Positions 26,771-35,032 of a stretch of 64,000 nt of DNA are shown piece by piece. The notes under the pieces were generated by a model. It had not been told where the DNA came from. It ran no database searches and saw only the letters and a program-made list of their open reading frames with translations. Each line of letters begins with the position of its first letter. Positions within the stretch are counted from its first letter, which is position 1. The stretch covers positions 15,619,725-15,683,724 of the forward strand of contig CM029112.1 of the NCBI GenBank assembly GCA_016859345.1, written 5' to 3'. This DNA is from Istiophorus platypterus (taxonomy: Eukaryota; Chordata; Actinopteri; Istiophoriformes; Istiophoridae). Position numbers and translations under genes: made by a program.

Positions 26771-28407
26771 CATCTACAGTTCCTACATATAGAAACATGC
26801 ATGAAGAAGTACATTGTAATAAACAGATTCTGGACTGCGATGTACATGAATAATTTAGGGAAAGAGATTCCCAACAACTATATCACCAATGTTATGTCTG
26901 CACTATACCACAAATACACTACATACTACACATTCTACACATACTCCACCTAATCACATACACAGAGTTCTGGGTGTGACAATGTGCCTAAACATTGTTA
27001 ATGCAAACAATGACATTGCACCTTTCAGAGCACTTGTTAATCTGGTTATGGAGGGAGCAGCATATCTCAGTAAATTCCTGGGAAAGGGCAAACAGGACGA
27101 ATGCACACCAGGCTTTGTGTGGAGAAGTCCGTTCGACCTTAACTCATCTGAACTGTATATCACTGCAGGTATAATCTATACCAGGAAGAATGAGAATTTA
27201 GGAAGACTGAGTGTTACTGTTAGATTATTAGTGCATTGCTGGTACTGCTGCTACTCATGACTCATTGTCGTGCAGTGTGTCCATTCTCTACCTCTTTTTT
27301 TCTTTTTGATGAAACATTTGAAACAAGCTCAACCTAGTTAGAAGGAAACTGTTCTTTACACAATAAACAATGAAAAAGGAGGGACTTTGAGAACAGAGTC
27401 TGCTGTGTTAGTCATTTGTCAGTCTGCCAGTCTTCTCCTGTAATGAAGTTGTTGACTGAATCAAGGGAATAATGTGTAATTTCACTGCCTTGAAATATTG
27501 CTTTACCTATTTTTTCTAACCTGTTTGACATTTCAGTTGCATAAAATTGTAGGCTACATTTAATCTGTTTTTCCAATAGGGAACCATATTTTTTCTGTGC
27601 AGAAAAAAAATATGAACAAAGCAAGACAAACATTTTTTGAAGGTTTTATTAAAGATAAGCCACACAATTTCTCACCAGGCCACAGTGGGAATCCTTAAAA
27701 ATGTCTCTTCCTCTCAGGTCAGATGCCTCATTCTGTCCTTTCTTTCTCTACTAGATGATGGTACATTTTTGGAGCACACCCCACCCTCCTCCTCAGGTGG
27801 AGAAGGGGAAGGAGGAGGTGGAGAAGTAACGCTAGTCTCCTCTACCCCTTCGACCTCAGTCCCGGCTCCAGCCTTGGCCCCAAGCCTCACTCCGGCCTCC
27901 CAACCCACCATCTCCCTCCTCACCGATAACAGCGCCGAGACCCTCAGTGTGGAGTCGCTCACACTGCTACCCCCCGCTGACTCACCGCATCTTCACCCGC
28001 ACCCGTGTGTCAGCTACATTCCAACAACGCACTCCCTCCAGAGACCAGACACCACCATCACAGAGGAGGAGGAGGACGAGGAGGAGGAGGAAGAGAAAGA
28101 GGGGGATAGGGAAGGAGAGCACAGAGAACAGGCAGAGTTGCAAGAGGAGGAGGGGTCGCTGATGGATGAGACAGAGACAGATGCCACAGTAAAAGAGGAA
28201 ACCACAACAACGGAGATGGTCACACCTACTGATGAGGCAATGGAAGAACCAGGAGCGAAAGACGAGCCAGCAGGTGAGGACACACCTCAAGAGGTGAACA
28301 GAGACTTGCTTTCTGCTGCAGAGCTGCAAGAACGATATGACTCTGTAGAGAACAAAGGATACGCAGAGAAGCACACTGAAATACCAGACTCACCTGAACT
28401 GGATTAA
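105..28407 (+). CDS. clec16a: CLEC16A, 3' part of the gene (19 coding exons, 5' truncated by window)
   Basis: CLEC16A is a cytosolic, membrane-associated protein of late endosomes. In animals it acts with the E3 ligase RNF41/NRDP1 and USP8 in mitophagy and endolysosomal traffic; despite its name it has no functional C-type lectin fold. Joined exons: 105-210, 4599-4722, 5206-5380, 6769-6819, 7159-7275, 11910-12210, 13589-13700, 13803-13903, 14856-14975, 15141-15250, 16758-16802, 17859-17909, 18116-18244, 18757-18877, 23862-24013, 24548-24752, 25439-25609, 26542-26679, 27755-28407. They total 2982 nt (993 codons plus stop), all with GT-AG introns and matching phases. The translation follows the human protein from HTNDFALYTEAIKFF, the end of the N-terminal FPL domain, through LPPTGTPLTGIDFVKRLP to QPTISLL, then diverges into a long acidic tail. 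About 163 N-terminal residues lie before the window. The predicted full length of about 1156 residues compares with 1053 in human. Confidence 0.97.
211..4598 (+). other. clec16a: clec16a intron (4.4 kb)
   Basis: AT-rich intron with no coding signal. It holds a short copy of a common fish interspersed repeat near 2184-2260 and a pyrimidine-rich C/T stretch at about 2860-3045. Small reading frames here (for example 4349 onwards, which runs into the next exon) are not separately supported. Confidence 0.85.
2184..2265. repeat. Short teleost interspersed repeat fragment
   Basis: The stretch starting GGCAAGTTTATCTGTATAG, followed by GCACTTTTCAACATAAAGGC, resembles a tail sequence scattered through many fish genomes. 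It is recognised from memory of the consensus, and I cannot assign the family with certainty. Confidence 0.5.
4599..4722 (+). CDS. clec16a: clec16a exon 2 of window
   Basis: Encodes VDNQHMLHYIRDKTAVPYF through ELDKCVQTDEE. Acceptor CTCTCTAG at 4591-4598, donor GTGAGT at 4723. The first two bases complete the Val codon. The human protein reads VSLDNQA here, so this acceptor gives the form lacking the two residues SL. Confidence 0.96.
4723..5205 (+). other. clec16a: clec16a intron (483 bp) with CT tract
   Basis: No coding signal. The 3' end is a long CT microsatellite (about 5111-5200) that also serves as the polypyrimidine tract of the next acceptor. Confidence 0.85.
5206..5380 (+). CDS. clec16a: clec16a exon 3 of window
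   Basis: Encodes HKNRGKLSDLVAEHLDHLHY through LFLPLYVYSL, close to human, then VSPET. Acceptor CCCAG at 5201-5205, donor GTATGG at 5381, ending in phase 0. Human CLEC16A has ENQDKGGERPK after YSL, so the residues at this junction have diverged in length and sequence. Confidence 0.96.
5381..6768 (+). other. clec16a: clec16a intron (1.4 kb)
   Basis: No gene or repeat that I recognise apart from a poly-T run near 5605-5620. Confidence 0.8.
6769..6819 (+). CDS. clec16a: clec16a exon 4 of window (51-nt microexon)
   Basis: Seventeen codons, SEERKINSQVSLYLLSQ. The second half VSLYLLSQ matches human exactly. Acceptor TTTTTCAG, donor GTAAGC, both ends phase 0. Confidence 0.94.
7159..7275 (+). CDS. 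clec16a: clec16a exon 5 of window
   Basis: Encodes VFLIIHYQPLVNALADVILN, then GDLSVFTPQTDIQSTQKNT. The first 25 residues align with human VFLIIHHAPLVNSLAEVILNGDLS. Acceptor CTTTTCAG at 7151-7158, donor GTAAAA at 7276. Both ends are phase 0. Confidence 0.94.
8094..8126. repeat. TG/CG dinucleotide tract
   Basis: About 13 TG units followed by GCGCGCGC. Alternating purine-pyrimidine sequence like this can adopt Z-DNA; this is an intronic microsatellite. Confidence 0.9.
8882..8911. repeat. 30-base poly(A) run
   Basis: An uninterrupted run of about 30 A residues in an intron. It could be a retroposon tail, but I see no recognisable element or target duplication beside it. Confidence 0.9.
10527..10598. 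repeat. 72-bp near-perfect inverted repeat (29-bp arms)
   Basis: Left arm 10527-10555 and right arm 10570-10598 are exact reverse complements, for example GTGCAAAGTTTAAGGGGTTA on the left. They enclose a 14-base centre rich in ATACCCC. It could be a miniature transposon relic or a palindromic duplication. Confidence 0.9.
11910..12210 (+). CDS. clec16a: clec16a exon 6 of window (Gly/Glu/Ser-rich insert)
   Basis: Encodes TSAGGVRRFTKPPESLERSL, then EMSRHRGRKRTQKRPNYKN, matching human KPTETLERSLEM and RVQKRPNYKN. It is followed by a Gly/Ser/Glu/Arg-rich low-complexity stretch (about 12055-12190) longer than the human linker. Acceptor CCCCCCAG, donor GTGAGT at 12211, last base in phase 1. Probably a disordered linker. 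Confidence 0.95.
12211..13588 (+). other. clec16a: clec16a intron (1.4 kb)
   Basis: AT-rich, with no feature that I recognise beyond short A runs near 13512-13527. Confidence 0.8.
13589..13700 (+). CDS. clec16a: clec16a exon 7 of window
   Basis: Encodes EIEMVVMEKCKVPELTEQNI through TDEEKTAAATRSHAQRS, homologous to human EIEMVIMERSKLSEL and TDEEKSAAAT. The acceptor AG at 13587-13588 and the donor GTACAT at 13701 leave two bases of an Arg codon. Confidence 0.95.
13803..13903 (+). CDS. clec16a: clec16a exon 8 of window
   Basis: Encodes RPFLDMVYSALDCTTDDYHA, then LFVLCLLYAVSHSKG, nearly identical to human. Acceptor CTCTGCAG at 13795-13802, donor GTTGGT at 13904. The intron before it is only 102 bp. 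Confidence 0.96.
13904..14855 (+). other. clec16a: clec16a intron (952 bp) with a SINE
   Basis: Carries a tRNA-derived SINE at about 14298-14480 on the plus strand. Otherwise nothing is recognised. Confidence 0.8.
14298..14480 (+). mobile_element. tRNA-derived SINE (fish type)
   Basis: Starts near GCTGTGGCTCGAGGGAGAAT (box A-like) and contains GGTTCAATCCCT (box B-like). It continues with a body ending GGTGTGTGTG...GGTGAAGGAGAGGCAAACAG, as in SINEs common in spiny-rayed fish. It is somewhat diverged from the consensus I remember. No function is implied. Confidence 0.75.
14856..14975 (+). CDS. clec16a: clec16a exon 9 of window
   Basis: Encodes INRDLLERLQLPVPEQERSS, then YSLVLAERLIRVMSQAAQP, aligned with human LERIQLPVP and LAERLIRIMNNAAQP. 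Acceptor CTGTAG at 14850-14855, donor GTACAC at 14976. The intron after it is 165 bp and starts with a CAAA repeat. Confidence 0.95.
15009..15050. repeat. CAAA tetranucleotide repeat
   Basis: About ten tandem CAAA units directly downstream of a clec16a exon, in the 165-bp intron. Confidence 0.9.
15141..15250 (+). CDS. clec16a: clec16a exon 10 of window
   Basis: Encodes DGKVRLATLELSCLLLKQSV, then IIKDVHLACME, close to human DGKIRLATLELSCLLLKQ. Acceptor ATATAG, donor GTACAG at 15251. Confidence 0.96.
15251..16757 (+). other. clec16a: clec16a intron (1.5 kb)
   Basis: No gene. There is a C/T-rich stretch at about 15560-15800 and a tandem 21-bp duplication at 16179-16220 (AATAATGATTCTGTCA unit). 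Confidence 0.8.
16758..16802 (+). CDS. clec16a: clec16a exon 11 of window (45-nt microexon)
   Basis: Fifteen codons, GAREESLHLLRRFYK, matching human GAREESVHLVRHFYK. Acceptor CTTAAAG (a non-C base before AG, weak pyrimidine tract), donor GTGAAT. Its inclusion may depend on splicing enhancers. Confidence 0.94.
16803..17858 (+). other. clec16a: clec16a intron (1.06 kb)
   Basis: AT-rich, with nothing recognised. Confidence 0.8.
17859..17909 (+). CDS. clec16a: clec16a exon 12 of window (51-nt microexon)
   Basis: Seventeen codons, GEEIFLDMFEDEYRSMT, matching human GEDIFLDMFEDEYRSMT. Acceptor CATTACAG. The donor ACG/GTTAAT is a weak match to consensus, but phase and homology both require it. Confidence 0.93.
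18116..18244 (+). CDS. clec16a: clec16a exon 13 of window (most conserved block)
   Basis: Encodes SKPLNVEYLMMDASILLPPT, then GTPLTGIDFVKRLPCGDVEK and TRR, essentially invariant against human. Acceptor TTGCAG at 18110-18115, donor GTGCGT at 18245. Confidence 0.97.
18245..18756 (+). other. clec16a: clec16a intron (512 bp)
   Basis: Nothing recognised. Confidence 0.8.
18757..18877 (+). CDS. clec16a: clec16a exon 14 of window
   Basis: Encodes AIRVFFMLRSLSLQLQGEPE, then TQLPLTRPEDLIKTDDVLDL, matching human. Acceptor TGCACAG, donor GTAAGA at 18878, one base of an Asn codon left over. Confidence 0.97.
19604..19910 (+). mobile_element. Tc1-like DNA transposon, 5' end fragment
   Basis: Begins TACAGTACTGTGCAAAAGAT, a hallmark terminal sequence of a fish Tc1/mariner family. 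The following non-coding part (TCAGTATTTTGTGTGAGCAC, AAAACAGCAGAAATT) also fits the consensus I remember. I did not find the opposite terminal repeat, so this is a truncated copy; its right edge is uncertain. Confidence 0.65.
21880..23196 (-). pseudogene. Tc1/mariner transposase relic with one terminal repeat
   Basis: On the minus strand this is a degraded transposase coding region of a fish Tc1-like element. On the plus strand, landmarks include GACTGACTTAGCCATTGAAG, GTCATTATCCATCTGTACTG, CATAACACAGCCTCCTCCAT and TTGGTTTCATCTGTCTAAAG, in the order expected for a reversed transposase gene. The element ends at about 23161-23196 with GTGTCACTGTTG...CTTATGAACCTAACTGT, which matches the terminal inverted repeat of that family. 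Frameshifts and stops throughout show it is dead. I could not find the left terminal repeat, so the left boundary is approximate. Confidence 0.85.
23862..24013 (+). CDS. clec16a: clec16a exon 15 of window
   Basis: Encodes NNSDLIACMVVSKDGGQAQR, then FLAVDVYQMSLVEPETKRLG and WGVVKFAGLLQ, close to human. Acceptor CTTTTCAG at 23854-23861, donor GTAAGA at 24014. Confidence 0.97.
24028..24101. repeat. TG/TATG microsatellite
   Basis: Imperfect TG repeat just inside the 534-bp intron after exon 15. Confidence 0.9.
24548..24752 (+). CDS. clec16a: clec16a exon 16 of window
   Basis: Encodes DMQVSGVEDDSRALNIVIHK through FADHIRCIIAKQRLAKGRIQ and ARRMKMQRIA, nearly identical to human. Acceptor TCCACAG, donor GTGAGT at 24753. 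Confidence 0.97.
24753..25438 (+). other. clec16a: clec16a intron (686 bp)
   Basis: Contains a single arm (24909-24928, GTTTTAATGTTGTGGCTGA) of the Tc1-type terminal repeat that also forms the hairpin in the socs1 3' UTR. Otherwise nothing. Confidence 0.75.
25439..25609 (+). CDS. clec16a: clec16a exon 17 of window
   Basis: Encodes ALLDLPVQPSATEVMGFGQT, then LPFRFYEQSRRAPNDPTANR and SVFASVDKVP, matching human LPFRFYDQGRRGSSDPTVQR and SVFASVDKVP. Acceptor ATGCAG, donor GTAACA at 25610. Confidence 0.96.
25610..26541 (+). other. clec16a: clec16a intron (932 bp)
   Basis: AT-rich, with nothing recognised. Confidence 0.8.
26542..26679 (+). CDS. clec16a: clec16a exon 18 of window (Ser/Pro-rich)
   Basis: Encodes GFAVAHCVSQHSPSPLSSPS through GSGSTGRCDSVT and SAQSPT, paralleling human GFAVAQCINQHSSPSLSS, GSGSTSHCDS and TAQSPA. 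Acceptor TTCCCAG, donor GTAGCA at 26680. A disordered, Ser-rich region. Confidence 0.94.
26680..27754 (+). other. clec16a: clec16a last intron (1.07 kb)
   Basis: Starts with a CA microsatellite (26690-26769). It also holds an exon-like open stretch ending at about 27168 that is not needed by the conserved protein. Skipping it keeps phase 1/phase 1 between exons 18 and 19. Confidence 0.75.
26690..26769. repeat. CA microsatellite
   Basis: About 35 CA units with a few interruptions. Reading frames on both strands here are repeat artefacts. Confidence 0.95.
27755..28407 (+). CDS. clec16a: clec16a terminal coding exon with acidic tail
   Basis: Acceptor CTCTACTAG at 27746-27754. Encodes a Ser/Pro/Gly linker, then QPTISLLTDNSAETLSVESL and TLLPPAD, matching human QPTISLLCEDTADTLSVESL. 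After that the sequence is no longer like human. It has a Glu-rich run (about 28061-28160, GAG repeats), Thr/Glu-rich acidic sequence and ends HTEIPDSPELD, stop TAA at 28405-28407. The tail is about 130 residues, much longer than in human, and probably disordered. Confidence 0.95.
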
Positions 28408-28948
28408 ACAACAACCACCCCCCCACACACACACACATCATGCTCACACACTTAAACTTGTCTCTAACAAACACAGGAAACAGTTAAGTGTGATAGTTAA
28501 ACTATCCAGCTTGGCTGCAGTATATTTTCATGTAGGTGGTGTGTGATGTGGATAGTCCGAGAGGCTTGGCAAGGCATTTCAACATTTGTGTTTGCACCTG
28601 AAGAAAGACTCTTCATAGGCACAGAGAGAACAAGAGGACGAGACAAACACTGGTCGAACTCAAGGAAGGCTCAAAGCACTTTTGGGTTTTTGTGCCCGCC
28701 AGTGTGTCCGGTCATGTGTATGCCAGTGTTTTTAGCACGCGTGTGTCAATACACACAACCAGCAACGTTTTTTACTCATTCTGATTGATCGATTGTCAGC
28801 TCAAAGACATAAACGCGCCACATGCTGCATTTATGAGCTGTTCATCCACTTGTCAGGTTTCAAAAGGCCTGTCCTATTTTTATATACTGTCCACATAACA
28901 GTTCGCCACTAATGTTTTGTGGTGGTGGTCACTAGTATGCTAAACCGG

Positions 28949-28954
28949 ACACAC

Positions 28955-29008
<54 letters not shown>
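28949..29008. repeat. CA microsatellite in clec16a 3' UTR
   Basis: About 30 CA units, nearly uninterrupted. Confidence 0.95.
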
Positions 29009-29011
<3 letters not shown>

Positions 29012-31212
29012 CCTTATAGCCACTGCATGTTCAGTCTGGTTAGCAGTTACTGCCACCTAGAACTGCCACCTGGTAGATGTGTGTGTGATCCATAGTTGGT
29101 TTTGTTCTCATTCTTCCACATGTAAAGTAATGATCTGTTCATTTCCCATTTTCTGACTGGTGTCTATTGTTGAATATGTACTAAATCATCTAAAACATCT
29201 TGAGCAAGGAGGGAGCAGGTATCAAACTGTAAACCTTAATTTAACGTTAACCTAATCTTTCTTAAAGTGGCCATTTTGTGCTTTACTATTAAACATTTGA
29301 GTAACTTCATGTAGGAATGCAACATGAGGTGTGTGACAGTCGCTTTTTAATTGTGATCACAACCAGCACACAGTTGGTTTACATCATAAATTGTAAATGT
29401 CTTGGGCGGAATGTTTTGGGGAAAGGCAGATCTGCAGTTTGCTTGAATGCACTGTTGAGAGGCACGGTTTTTCAGGTATGCAAAAGAAATCAGTTAACTT
29501 TGAGCTTAGTTTGATAGGCTTCTATTTCAATTTCCATTACAGATCACTAACTTCTTTGCAAAATCTGTGATAGATAGCCTGTGGGGATTAGAAAATGTGT
29601 GTTCATTTACAGTAATTCAGCTATCAGCAACCTAACTGGCAGACTAAATGGTTTGAAAGATCTGAATGGAGCAAAAGCTGCTGAATAAGTAGTACAGTAG
29701 TACTATATAATGTAGAGCAGTTCACCAAGTAGTAGGAGTAGTAAGTGACTATACTTGAGTCAGACCATGCATTGATACATTCATTGATTTTATATGGTTG
29801 GCTGCAGTTCAGCCTGTGGCAACACAGGTGTACTCAACTATAACATGCTGTTTTACTGGTTGAAAAACTAAGGTATTTCATATTGTTTGATATATTTAGA
29901 AAAATAGATTAAAATTTTAATTTGCTTGATAAAATGAAACTCTGACAGCCTCATAGTGGGATGCAGTATAATAGCGATCTGTGATGTTCAACTTCAAACA
30001 GTCATGAGAAACCATTTGAAAAAACATCCGTGTCTTCGGGTCTACACATCTCCACAACAACACTGGGTTGAATGTATTAGCTAGTTGCCCCTCAGGCGCT
30101 GACCTGAGCTCAGTTTTATTCTAAAAATGCTTGTATAATTTTATTCTAAATGCATTCAACTCTTCCAGTGACTGTTGGGCATTGGCATTCTCGCTCAAAT
30201 TTGATAAACTGTTCATCAAAACAACATCCAGCTGCTGGTGAGCCATAAAGTATCAATTCTCCAGGAAAGAAAAGTAGTGTAGAGTATAATATGTTTAACA
30301 CCTTCCGAAAAAACCTTTATAACATGAAGTTTGGATTAGATTTTTGTCTCAAAGTGGGCCCACAGCCTGGAGTTATCAAAGTAATAAACCAAACGAAGAC
30401 AAAAGCACTCTTGGAAACCAATCTTTACATCTATTTCAGTTTAGGGAAACCAGATGCTGTCCTGAGGTCGGCCTGTAGGAGCAAACCGCTTCTGCACTGA
30501 GGAAAATTTTACTACGGCAATACTCTTAAGAGCTAACCGATGTGGGAAGAGATGAATGTAACAGACAACTTATCTCTCCAAGCAGCGGTGTTATTTAATC
30601 AATTTGGGAGAATGAGATCAGTGTGATTTATCCTTGATTCATGACTTGATTTATAATTCCGAGGAACAAAGCACACAGACACAGATTGTTTAAAACAGGT
30701 TTCTCCCTGTGTCCTAATCTCTCCTTATTCCTTTTATTCTCACTGCTTTTCTCTTCCACATTTGCTCTCCAGATCACTCTCTTCTTTTCTGTGCCATCAT
30801 CATACAGCTGAAGTCTTAATGCTGGATCATTGTTATTTTTTTAAATCTGTACAGTCATCAACAAGTTTATAAATGAGAAATTCAGAGCAATACTCTTTTT
30901 TTTTGAGTCTGTGTCTTAGTATTTCCATCTTGCTTGTGTAAATAGCAGAAGAAAGATAGTGATATCACTGAAATGCTGAAGGGGCTTGGCACCATTTGTA
31001 GAGATAATACTGATGGTTTGGAGGAACCCACTGCCCTCTTATCTTCCAACATGGCGGCATGTTGCCTGTAACCATTGGCAGCCTCTACCAAAATATGCCA
31101 TGACAAGGTTCCATTATTAAGTCTCTGTAGTGTGTGTATGTAATATGTTTTATGCTCTGTAAATGCTTTGGCTTTTAAACCTGTAATTATTGTTAATGAA
31201 CTAAAAGAGAGG

Positions 31213-31235
31213 AATAAATGAAGAACTGCAATAAA
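31213..31235 (+). terminator. clec16a: Tandem poly(A) signals for clec16a
   Basis: AATAAA at 31213-31218 and again at 31230-31235, followed by T-rich sequence (31277-31310). The first tandem pair after the stop codon. Cleavage is expected about 31250. Confidence 0.55.
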
Positions 31236-33380
31236 TTATTCTACTAAACATTATTGTGACAGCTGCACAAGCCTTGTTTTTTTTCTTGTGATTCTTTTTT
31301 TTTCCTTCCTTTCTTCACAGAATCAAACTCTACTAGTAATAAAAAAGTAGGTTCTCTTCACTGTTTTAGCAAGAAAATCACAGGAAATATTAGAAAAGAA
31401 CTGCTAGCCCCAGCAACATACAGTCCCTTGTTTACTACGGTACTAGGTATGTGTGCATGGTTCCACTGATTGTTTTTCATCACCAAAGTTACATGATTTC
31501 ATGCAGAAGTTTTCATAGAACATCTATAAGCCTAATATAAGGCTGATATTGTGTATTGCAATTTTATTAAAAATAGAAATGGGTTGGAAATTCTCTAATT
31601 TCTATATAATCAATTTCTCAAATGTGTATGGTCCTAAAAAAGTTGGGAGTCTAAAGTAGAATCGTTGGCTGGAAAAGCTGTAAGACCCAGACTTTCACCA
31701 AGGATACCTCATGTGAACAAAAACACCTACATGGTGACCTTCACATCGCAGCAAAAAAACATTGCTGTGATGGGAAATGTGTTATTTCCTGCACTGAAGC
31801 TCTTCAAACGTGAGTTGAGTTTCAAAGCATTAAAGTACAAAATTGCTGCACGCATTTGCTTCTGGATTAAATTCAAATTTTGCGTGTGTGTGTGTCACAG
31901 TCTGAAATCAAAGATCATGACTTTACACTTTACGCTTTCTACCTCTGCCTTGTGTTCCTGTGGCTGCTGCAGAAGGCATTTTGTGGTTTGTACGTGTTTC
32001 TTTCATCGCGGTTCCTCTCTTCAAGGAAGTCTGGTTGTACGTGCGTAAACATGTGAATGGGTTCCCGGTATTGCAACGATACTGAAAGGGTTTTGCATAT
32101 GTTTTCTGAAGCAGTTTTTTGGAGCAGAGGTTAAAAAAAAAAAAAAAAAAAAAGATTGTTATATCTATCTGTTAAATATAACACTAAATTTAGCATTACT
32201 TGGCATGAAAACTGAAACGGGGGAAATGACTGTCAAGGCCAGGCTGCCAGGCTTGGTATAGACCTACCAGCCCCTCTGATACTCAGTTCTATTAACAAAA
32301 AGATGTTACAAGGGTCATATTACTAGACTTTTTCTTGGCTAGAAGCAGTTGCTGGGCAACCAGAAAAGAATTTATCAACTAAAAAATTAATAAATGAATT
32401 TATAAAATTGAACACACTGTTAAATAAATTACCAGTGTGTGTGACTTTGCTAATGTAAGAAAGTCTTAAAATAAAGAATGAGGAAATCTAGTAGGCATGA
32501 GCTAGCAGCTATTGGATCAGCTTTAGTTCAAGCTTGGCCAAAAGCAGAAATAATCTTGAAGCACATTAGCATGTGTGATTTTATTTTATTTTTTTTTAAA
32601 AGGGACTTTGCCTGCTTTTGGCTGAAGGGGAAACACTCGTTCAAAGTCAACTTAAAAACTCATTATGTGGTGACCAACGTAACCACAAAGTTTCCTGCAA
32701 ATTGGTGCTCATCATACTTCTGAAACATCCCACCCATTGTTGAAGGGAAAAGAAAAGAAGGAAGAAACAAATTGAACTGATGACTATTGTTGGGATTTAA
32801 GGAAGTATGTTTCCACATAACATCCAAGTGACAAGATACTCAGGAATTGCTGTTTTCTTGGGCTCAATAAACAAGAATTAAACAAGATCGAAATGTCCAG
32901 AGCACCGTGTTCATCTTAAATGTCACATAATACCTGTTATCCTTTCTCAGTCCTCAAAATTTTTGTGTCTTTCTCTTGCGGTGACACTAATTTTTCAATT
33001 TGATTGGTTTCTTTAGAATCATTGTGTCTGATTGTTTAAAGGACAGAAAACTCCCAGTGGAGGATTCCACAGAAATCAGCTGATAAGCACACACAGTCAC
33101 AAAACACCTCACTTCACCTTTCACTTCTCAAAATAGTCGGGAATGTCCTGAGAACTGAGAAGCTATGAATGAAACTGCTACGAATGATTCACTTATCACC
33201 ATCCCGAGAACCCATGATAACACACGTACTTAGTGCTTGAATCTCTGATCTCAATTTCTAGGTAAAGATTCAAAAAGTGAGGATGAATAACGCCTATCAA
33301 AGTGAGATATTGCAGTCGTAGTGGTTTTATCACTGACTAATGTTCCATTGGAGTCTCTCTTTGAGGGAGGGAGGGAGGGA

Positions 33381-33384
<4 letters not shown>

Positions 33385-33472
<88 letters not shown>

Positions 33473-33481
33473 GTGAGTGTG
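33385..33481. repeat. TG microsatellite (about 97 bp)
   Basis: Long TG repeat preceded by GGGA repeats (33364-33380), with potential for Z-DNA or length polymorphism. Confidence 0.95.
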
Positions 33482-34582
33482 TTTTCCACCCCTACCCAAC
33501 CTCTTCCTCAAGCTGAGATAATTATATCCTCAAACTGTACAGGCTTTACTTGAATAAAGCCGTGAGTATTTTGTTCAGTATGACTCAACATTGTGTGTGG
33601 TTCCATTAGTCTAGACCAAAGAGATAAAAAAAAAAAAAAAAAAAGTCCCGAGCAGGTTTACAAGGACTTATGTGAAGTTAGGTTTTAGCGTTGGAGTTCT
33701 GGTTCAGGTTAAAACCTCAGATTAGAGATGTTTACAATACGCTGTCTGAAAATGTGACACACAATCTCACAAACGTCACGAAACTGCAAAATTGCACGAA
33801 ATTACAATGCTTTCTAGTTGAAGTGACGACTGTTGTCGTCTGTCTCCTAGTTTACAGTTCCTGCACATTCTGTAATGCATGTTTTAAATTCTTTTTAAAT
33901 TCTATCTTTACTTTTTATACAAACCTGGGGATACATTTAACTGAATTAAAGCTCACAAATCAATACATTATATCTCCTTTGTTTAATCGGTGCAAGAAAG
34001 AAATAGCATTAGCTAATGTATCCTGGCACCTAACACCCATAAAAACTACAAGTGCTGCTTTTATGCTCCAGGTTTTTGTGAGGAATAAAGAAAATTTTAA
34101 CACTGGTGTTGTTCTCGAAAAGAAGCTGGGTGGCCTCATCACTTCCTTGGCAGCCTAATACTCTCATCGGCTGGATACTCGTCGTTTTAGCTGGGCTACG
34201 CTAAACTGTGAATGCTACATTCACGTGCTCCATTTAATGGATATTAGACCGGTCTATAGCAGAGCTTTCTGGGAAACTATGGGGCGCAGAATATGTTTGT
34301 GAAACACGCACTCTATTGCCCTATGAGTCATGCTCCAACCAGGTGTAACTATCTCAGTGCTTCCGCAGGCATTATAGAAAGCTGTTATTTCAGTCGGCGT
34401 ATTATAAACAATAGCGAGCTTTTACATCTGTTCGATTCCGCTGTATTGTATAACAGGTTTCTTGTTTTTTCTACATACATGACGTTTATTATTCATAACT
34501 ATTGAATCAAATGTGATCGGTGACCTTAATCTAACGTGTCTGTCTAACCACTAACCCTAAAAATTTCCCACTTCCTCTTTAG

Positions 34583-34692
34583 GAAATTCTAATCTGTGCT
34601 GGGACCTCATTAAGATAAAGAGTACTACAAGTATACTTTCACACAGATATGACCACATGCTTCACTATGTGTCACCTCTGTCCCTGTTTCTG
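34583..34692 (+). other. Candidate exon between clec16a and socs1
   Basis: 110 nt bounded by a good acceptor (CTTCCTCTTTAG) and a perfect donor (GTAAGT at 34693). One frame from 34585 is open for all 36 codons (contains WDLIKIKSTTSIL and HMLHYVSPLSLFL). I recognise no homologue. It could be a lineage-specific or non-coding RNA exon, or chance. Confidence 0.3.
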
Positions 34693-35026
34693 GTAAGTGT
34701 GTGTGTTTCTAAGCATTTGAGTCCATTCAAACCAAAGGAACCCCACCCCCCTGTCACTTTACCCTATGAAGATGAATCATTGTGGTGACAATACTGTAAA
34801 TCTACCTCGTCACACTTCCTGCCTGTCTAGCTGCCTGTCTCTTTTATTTTCTGTGACATAGTGTGGACAAAGTGTGTGATCGTGAGGGTGTGTGTGTGTT
34901 TTTGTCCCCCCTCTTGCTCCACCCTAAGAACTTCGACTACTCCTACACATGACATGACTGGGGGAACAGAAATATACGTCTAAAAAAGTGACTAAATACA
35001 AATTCTTAAGGTCAGTTTAAATACAT

Positions 35027-35032
35027 TTTATT
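35027..35032 (-). terminator. socs1: Poly(A) signal for socs1
   Basis: TTTATT on the plus strand is AATAAA on the minus strand. It is the best signal downstream of the socs1 stop and implies a 3' UTR of about 1.0 kb in AU-rich sequence. Confidence 0.6.

Larger units (their letters stand above)
28408..31255 (+). other. clec16a: clec16a 3' UTR (proposed)
   Basis: No coding signal. It contains a CA repeat (28949-29008) and short frames only. The end is inferred from the poly(A) signals at 31213 and 31230; an earlier signal at 30383-30388 could give a shorter form. Confidence 0.6.
31256..35005. other. Intergenic spacer between convergent clec16a and socs1
   Basis: No recognised gene. Contents include A runs (32131-32153, 33628-33643), a TG microsatellite (33385-33481), an X-box-like palindrome (32348-32360) and one exon-like segment (34583-34692). 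No rmi2-like coding sequence was found, although RMI2 sits in this interval in mammals. Confidence 0.7.

Noticed and set aside
31256..35005. rmi2 between clec16a and socs1
   Set aside because: Looked for the conserved OB-fold phrases of RMI2 in this interval and did not find them.
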